A stretch of 9,316 nucleotides of DNA from Enterovirga sp. (GTDB taxonomy: Bacteria > Pseudomonadota > Alphaproteobacteria > Rhizobiales > Beijerinckiaceae), in NCBI GenBank assembly GCA_028290385.1, contig JAQGJZ010000431.1:1-9316 (forward strand). The letters run 5' to 3'. The translations under genes and the position numbers were made by a program. The stretch's first letter is position 1. Every line of letters begins with the position of its first letter. The notes under the pieces were generated by a model. That model was not told where the DNA came from. It ran no database searches and saw nothing but the letters and a program-made list of their open reading frames with translations. Positions 6,027-9,316 of this stretch are shown one piece after another.

Positions 6027-6796
6027 TACCCGAACTGTTCGACCAGGATGCGCTCCTCGAGCCCGTGGCCGGGGTCGTGCAGCATCACGAGGTCGATCGT
6101 GTAATCCAGCGAGGCGCTGACGCAGGCGATGCGCCGGAACTCGGTGTGATCCGCAACCGCGCTGACCGGGCGCAGCTCCGGATCGAGCACGTTGATCGTG
6201 ATCTTGGCGCGGTCGGGCAGCAAGGCGCCGCGCCAGCGCCGTGGCCGAAACGCCGAGATCGGCGTCAACGCCAGCAGCGGCGCGTTCAGCGGCAGGATCG
6301 GCCCGTTCACCGACAGGTTGTAGGCCGTCGAGCCGAACGGCGTTGCGACCAGCAGCCCGTCCGCGATCAGCTCCTGCAGCCGCACCTTGCCGTCCACCTC
6401 GACGCGCAGCTTCGCGGCCTGGTGCGTCTGCCGCAGCATCGACACCTCGTTGATCGCATAGGCCCGGTGGCTCGTGCCCTCGACGTCGCGGGCTTCCATC
6501 AGCAGCGGATGGACGATGCTGCGCTGCGCCGCGCGGAGGCGATCCAACAGATCGTCGGGCCTGAACTCGTTCATCAGGAAGCCGACCGAGCCCTTGTTCA
6601 TGCCGTAGACCGGCTTTGTCCGGCCCATGGAACGATGCAGGGTCTGCAGCATCATGCCGTCGCCGCCGATCGCCACGATGATCTCGGCTTCTTCGGGCGA
6701 GACGTGGGGGTAGCGTCGCGACAGGTCCTCGCAGGCGGCCTGCGCCTCGGGAGCCGCGCTCGCCATGAAGGCGATCGAAATGTCCCGGCCTGTCAT
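6023..6796 (-). CDS. nadK: NAD kinase
   Basis: The 257-residue enzyme phosphorylates NAD to NADP using ATP (or polyphosphate in some bacteria), in the cytosol. [16 protein letters not shown] (39-54) holds the family's GGDG motif (44-47). [16 protein letters not shown] (63-78) is the next conserved block ('G.N.G..GFL'). AINEVSMLR (114-122) contains the NE pair that binds NAD, and [20 protein letters not shown] (145-164) is the glycine-rich conserved domain with GPILP after it. The length equals the short alphaproteobacterial form. The start at 6796 gives a normal N-terminus ([10 protein letters not shown]) but only a weak ribosome-binding site. It is transcribed away from the hydrolase gene side and is convergent with DUF2336, so it is probably a single-gene unit. 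Confidence 0.97.
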   Translation of the reverse strand: MTGRDISIAFMASAAPEAQAACEDLSRRYPHVSPEEAEIIVAIGGDGMMLQTLHRSMGRTKPVYGMNKGSVGFLMNEFRPDDLLDRLRAAQRSIVHPLLMEARDVEGTSHRAYAINEVSMLRQTHQAAKLRVEVDGKVRLQELIADGLLVATPFGSTAYNLSVNGPILPLNAPLLALTPISAFRPRRWRGALLPDRAKITINVLDPELRPVSAVADHTEFRRIACVSASLDYTIDLVMLHDPGHGLEERILVEQFGY

Positions 6797-6833
6797 GTCG
6801 TCCGCTCTGTCCAGAGGGCAGATGCCCGGGCCG

Positions 6834-6850
6834 CCGCCGCGTCGCGGCGG
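6834..6850. other. GC hairpin in nadK 5' leader
   Basis: CCGCCGC (6834-6840), loop GTC, GCGGCGG (6844-6850) form a perfect 7-bp stem about 38 bp upstream of the nadK ATG. It could sit in the nadK leader RNA or add to transcription termination from the hydrolase gene behind it. No T-tract follows. Confidence 0.35.
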
Positions 6851-6909
6851 AGTGGCTGCCTCTACACGAGGGCGCGGCGGCTTGGAACCGGCGGGATGCG
6901 TCCGGTCGG

Positions 6910-6936
6910 CCGGCGCGGGCGAAACACCCGCGCCGG
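6910..6936 (-). terminator. Probable terminator hairpin after MBL hydrolase
   Basis: CCGGCGCGGG (6910-6919) and CCCGCGCCGG (6927-6936) form a perfect 10-bp GC stem with a 7-nt loop (CGAAACA). It begins 12 bp past the hydrolase stop codon on the minus strand. No run of T follows, which is common in GC-rich alphaproteobacteria, so intrinsic termination is likely but unproven. Confidence 0.55.
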
Positions 6937-6948
6937 TTCCTCACCGTC

Positions 6949-7941
6949 TCAGACGGCGGAGCTCCATTGCACGGGCACGAAGCGGAAGCCGGAGCCGTCC
7001 TTCAGCACGTGGCCGGTCGCCGGGAACGGCGCATGGTAGAAGGCGAGCTGGATGCGGTCGGCCGCAGCCATGTCGAGGATTTTTACGCGGGTGTCGCGCG
7101 CCACCTCGGCATCCATGTCGAACACCGCCGCCCAGGCCGGGTTGCGCACAAACAGCGCCGGGTGGTTGGTGATGTCCGCCACCATCATCAGCTGCTTGTC
7201 GCCCGATGCGATGCGGAATGCGGTGTGCCCGGGGGTGTGACCCGGTGCGGACACGGCGGTGATGCCCGGCGCGAGCTCCTTGCCGGCCTGGAACTGCTTC
7301 ACGTCCTTGGCGACCGGGCCGAAGACACGGCGAACGTTCTGGAACCCACCCTTCATGCCCTCGGGCGCGGCACTCATCTTCGCATCGTCCATCCAGAAGG
7401 CCCATTCGGTCTCCGGCACCATGATTTCGGCCTTGGCGAAGGGTGCGGTCCCGTCCTTCAGCCGGAGGCCGCCGATATGGTCGCCGTGGAAATGGCTGAT
7501 CAGGACCGTGTCGACCTGCGCCGGGTCGAACCCCGCGGCGCGGAAATTCCGCATGAAATGGCCGGAGGTCGGGGCGCCATTGTCGCCGTTCCCGGTGTCG
7601 ATCAGGACCGTCTTGCCGCCCGACCGGATCACAAGCGCCGTGAAGGTGATGGGCAGCGCGGTGTCGGGCAGGAACGCCTCAGTCAGCGCCTTCTTCACGT
7701 CGCCGAGTTCGGCGTTGCGCACGAGGCCTTCGACCGGGCGCATCGCGACTCCGTCATGCACGGCCGTGATCTCGATATCCCCGACCTTGTAGCGGTAAAA
7801 GCCGGGCGCCTGCCCGGCGGCCGATCCCGCACCCGCGGCGCCGGCCGCCGGTGCGCCCGCGTTCTGGGCCAGTGCGGGTGCCATGCCGGCGGCTGCGGCC
7901 GCAGCGGGAGCCGAAGCGAGGATCGTGCGTCTGCTGATCAT
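6949..7941 (-). CDS. Tat-exported metallo-beta-lactamase-fold hydrolase, methyl parathion hydrolase-like
   Basis: The ATG at 7941 is preceded by AGGAAGG (minus strand, 7949-7955) at 7 nt and gives MISRRTILASAP, a twin-arginine signal peptide with a likely cut after APALA (21-25). An earlier in-frame ATG at 7986 would bury this signal, so I reject it. After an Ala/Gly linker (27-45), APGFYRYKVGDIEITAVHDG (45-64) resembles the start of mature methyl parathion hydrolase. Dinuclear metal ligands are all present: SHFHGDHIGG (149-158, giving H150, H152, D154 and H155), GHTPGHT (H235), D256 in MMVADI, and H303 in FYHAPFP. ATGHVLKDGSGFRFVPVQW (308-326) matches that family's C-terminus. The 330-residue length fits the family. 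It would hydrolyse esters, lactones or phosphotriesters in the periplasm; the natural substrate is unknown. It is divergent from the deacetylase gene. Confidence 0.92.
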   Translation of the reverse strand: MISRRTILASAPAAAAAAGMAPALAQNAGAPAAGAAGAGSAAGQAPGFYRYKVGDIEITAVHDGVAMRPVEGLVRNAELGDVKKALTEAFLPDTALPITFTALVIRSGGKTVLIDTGNGDNGAPTSGHFMRNFRAAGFDPAQVDTVLISHFHGDHIGGLRLKDGTAPFAKAEIMVPETEWAFWMDDAKMSAAPEGMKGGFQNVRRVFGPVAKDVKQFQAGKELAPGITAVSAPGHTPGHTAFRIASGDKQLMMVADITNHPALFVRNPAWAAVFDMDAEVARDTRVKILDMAAADRIQLAFYHAPFPATGHVLKDGSGFRFVPVQWSSAV

Positions 7942-8106
7942 GTCGTGACCTTCCTGATGCGCTGCCGGGGCGACGTTCCGATGCATCGAAGCCGAAACCG
8001 ATGACGGCTTCCTGGGCCTCGCTATTCCGTTGCGCCCCGATGCCGTTCAAGAAAAATGCTCGTGATCGGCTCGGAGATCCGATCCGCCCGCCATGGACTT
8101 GCCTGC
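7942..8106. promoter_or_regulatory. Divergent control region with inverted repeats
   Basis: These 165 bp separate the divergent hydrolase and deacetylase starts. GAAGCCG (7988-7994) and CGGCTTC (8005-8011) form a perfect 7-bp inverted repeat with a 10-nt spacer. A second, TCGGA-GA-TCCGA (8071-8082), nests inside GATCGG (8064-8069) and CCGATC (8079-8084). Such dyads are typical of operator sites, but no regulator gene is adjacent in the window. Core promoter boxes are not clear. Confidence 0.4.
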
Positions 8107-9177
8107 ATGATCGTTATCCACGCCCCGGCCTCGATCCGGCACGAGCCGACCGGCTATTTCCGGCGCGGGCAGACCATCCCGCATCCCGAGCAGGCCGAGC
8201 GCTACCGGATCCTGCGCGGCGCGGCGGAGGGTGCGGGCCACGCCCTCGCGGAGGCGGCGGATCATGGGATCGAGCCGCTGCGGGCCGTCCACACGGACAG
8301 CTATCTCGACCTCCTCCGGACGGCCTGGGGCCGGAAGGACGAGCTGCCGGGAATCGGCGAGGAGATCCTGACCGGCCATTTCGCCCGCCCGCAGATGCAG
8401 GCGCGGCCCGAGGGGCTGCTCGGGCTGCTCGGCTACCACATGGCCGATACCTCGACGCCGATCCGGGCCGGCACCTGGGAGGCGATCCACGGCAGCGCGC
8501 AGGCCGCCGTGACGGCCGCGGACGCGGTTCTGGAGCACGGGGCGGCCTATGCGCTCTGCCGCCCGCCCGGCCACCATGCCTATGCGGATTCGGCCGGTGG
8601 CTTCTGCTTCCTCAACAACACCGCGATCGCGGCGGAGCGGCTCCTGGCGAAGACCGGCGGGCCAATCGCGATCCTCGACATCGACGTGCATCACGGCAAC
8701 GGCACGCAGGGCATCTTCTACGGCCGCGGCGACGTGCTTACCGTGTCCGTCCATGCCGATCCGGCGAACTATTTCCCGTTCTATGCCGGCTATGCCAGCG
8801 AGACCGGCGAAGGCGCGGGCGAGGGCGCCAACCTCAACCTGCCGCTGGCGCACGGCTCGGGCGATGACGCCTGGTTGGGCACGATCGCGGAGGGATTGCA
8901 CAGGATCGCGGCATTCCGCCCGGCCGCGCTCGTCGTGGCGCTCGGCTTCGATGCATCCGAGCACGATCCGATCGGTGCCCTGAAGGTGACGACGGTTGGC
9001 TTCCGCGCGGCCGCCCGGGCGATCGCCGCCGCGCATGCGACGGTGCTGCTGGTGCAGGAGGGCGGCTATCTGTGCGACGCGCTGCCCCAAAACCTCGTGG
9101 CGTTCCTGGTGGCGTTCGAGGCGGCGCGCCGCGGCTACGCCCGACGCCGGCCGCCCGGCTGGTTAAGGGGCCGGTAA
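8107..9177 (+). CDS. Histone deacetylase family protein, acetylpolyamine amidohydrolase-like
   Basis: The 356-residue product matches bacterial acetylpolyamine amidohydrolase (APAH), a Zn-dependent arginase/deacetylase-fold enzyme that removes acetyl groups from acetylated polyamines or related amides. Visible catalytic parts: CRPPGHHAYADSAGGFCFLN (151-170) with the His pair H156-H157; ILDIDVHHGNGTQGIFYGRG (189-208) with Zn ligands D193 and H195; LGFDASEHDP (279-288) with Zn ligand D282; and QEGGYLCDAL (317-326) with catalytic Tyr Y321. GTWEAIHGSAQAAVTAAD (122-139) and the 'GYASETGEGAGEG' loop are also APAH-like. I chose ATG 8107 because MIVIHAPASIRHEP fits the family's N-terminus; ATG 8056 in frame would add 17 unlike residues. 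Neither has a good Shine-Dalgarno. No signal peptide is visible, so it is probably cytosolic. It is divergent from the hydrolase gene. Deacetylation of polyamines is inferred, not shown. Confidence 0.94.
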   Translation: MIVIHAPASIRHEPTGYFRRGQTIPHPEQAERYRILRGAAEGAGHALAEAADHGIEPLRAVHTDSYLDLLRTAWGRKDELPGIGEEILTGHFARPQMQARPEGLLGLLGYHMADTSTPIRAGTWEAIHGSAQAAVTAADAVLEHGAAYALCRPPGHHAYADSAGGFCFLNNTAIAAERLLAKTGGPIAILDIDVHHGNGTQGIFYGRGDVLTVSVHADPANYFPFYAGYASETGEGAGEGANLNLPLAHGSGDDAWLGTIAEGLHRIAAFRPAALVVALGFDASEHDPIGALKVTTVGFRAAARAIAAAHATVLLVQEGGYLCDALPQNLVAFLVAFEAARRGYARRRPPGWLRGR

Positions 9178-9205
9178 CCACGTGGCCCGCACCCTGCATG
9201 GGACG

Positions 9206-9283
9206 CCGTAAGGCGGCGGCGGCGCGGTCGAGGTGAACGAGGCCGGGCGGCTACTTCATCACCGTGGACACCCCGCCTTACGG
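9206..9283. repeat. 11-bp perfect inverted repeat
   Basis: CCGTAAGGCGG (9206-9216) is the exact reverse complement of CCGCCTTACGG (9273-9283), 56 bp apart. The right arm overlaps a tighter hairpin, CACCCCG (9269-9275) with CGGGGTG (9281-9287). Possible roles are a terminator, an RNA structure or a short mobile repeat. Confidence 0.45.
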
Positions 9284-9287
9284 GGTG
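9269..9287. terminator. Hairpin near right edge, possible terminator
   Basis: CACCCCG (9269-9275), loop CCTTA and CGGGGTG (9281-9287) form a perfect 7-bp stem, about 90 bp beyond the deacetylase stop. It could end that transcript or a minus-strand one. No T-tract is present. Confidence 0.35.
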
Positions 9288-9316
9288 AGCTCGATCACCC
9301 ATTTCAGCCCGGAAGC
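9278..9316 (-). CDS. Possible C-terminal end of a minus-strand gene (partial)
   Basis: Read leftward from the right edge, one minus-strand frame gives ASGLKWVIELTP followed by TAA (9278-9280). This reads like a plausible protein tail, but 12 residues prove nothing. Another minus frame is open through this stretch, and one plus-strand frame also looks coding-like over 9249-9316. The stop lies in the loop of the hairpin at 9269-9287. Confidence 0.22.
   Translation of the reverse strand, partial: ASGLKWVIELTP

Noticed and set aside
7942..7986. Upstream ATG (7986) as start of the MBL hydrolase
   Set aside because: It would place 15 residues before the twin-arginine signal, while ATG 7941 has AGGAAGG at ideal spacing and gives a normal Tat signal.
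6967..8004. 345-codon plus-strand frame opposite the MBL hydrolase
   Set aside because: It mirrors a gene with a full set of catalytic motifs and a strong ribosome-binding site; its own translation shows no domain.
8056..8106. Upstream ATG (8056) as start of the deacetylase
   Set aside because: The added 17 residues do not resemble the family N-terminus, and the site has no better ribosome-binding sequence.
9161..9179. CtrA-like TTAA-N7-GTAAC and GGTTA/TAACC dyad at the deacetylase stop
   Set aside because: One mismatch to the CtrA consensus, and it lies inside and at the end of a coding region with no clear downstream plus-strand gene; not enough for a site call.

Overview
This is a GC-rich window (roughly 70% G+C, strong G/C bias at third codon positions) with chromosomal housekeeping and small-metabolism gene content. 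The gene types (a DUF2336 protein, a Rhizobiales-style SLT transglycosylase, a short alphaproteobacterial NAD kinase) point to an alphaproteobacterium, probably Hyphomicrobiales and possibly Methylobacteriaceae. The genus is inferred from memory of protein style, not from a search. I see no tRNA, rRNA, CRISPR array, insertion sequence or prophage gene.

Layout. (1) 1-1461, minus: a multi-pass membrane protein with YfhO/GT-C-like motifs. It has no stop inside the window because its 3' end runs off the left edge. (2) 1749-2935, plus: a two-gene flavin unit, a YdjA-like nitroreductase followed 11 bp later by a flavin-reductase-like FMN-binding protein. (3) 2878-3679, minus: a degenerate CitE/HpcH-like protein whose tail overlaps the flavin reductase tail by 58 bp. 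A 24-codon basic small ORF with a strong Shine-Dalgarno ends 4 nt before its start. (4) 3776-6015, plus: an SLT-domain transglycosylase and a DUF2336 helical-repeat protein, translationally coupled through an ATGA overlap. (5) 6023-6796, minus: NAD kinase, convergent with DUF2336; a small hairpin carries both stop codons. (6) 6949-7941, minus: a Tat-exported metallo-beta-lactamase-fold hydrolase resembling methyl parathion hydrolase, followed by a perfect 10-bp hairpin. (7) 8107-9177, plus: an acetylpolyamine amidohydrolase-type member of the histone deacetylase family, divergent from the hydrolase. (8) 9178-9316: inverted repeats and perhaps the last 12 codons of a minus-strand gene.

Functional picture. 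The window is a mosaic of two- or one-gene units rather than one pathway. Two pairs are likely functional partners: the two flavoproteins, and the transglycosylase with the DUF2336 protein. NAD kinase supplies NADP, which flavin enzymes of this type usually use, but it is transcribed separately. I found no convincing large novel system. The most unusual items are the CitE-like protein that has lost its metal-binding acidic residues, its basic leader ORF, and the coupling of an apparently leaderless transglycosylase to DUF2336.
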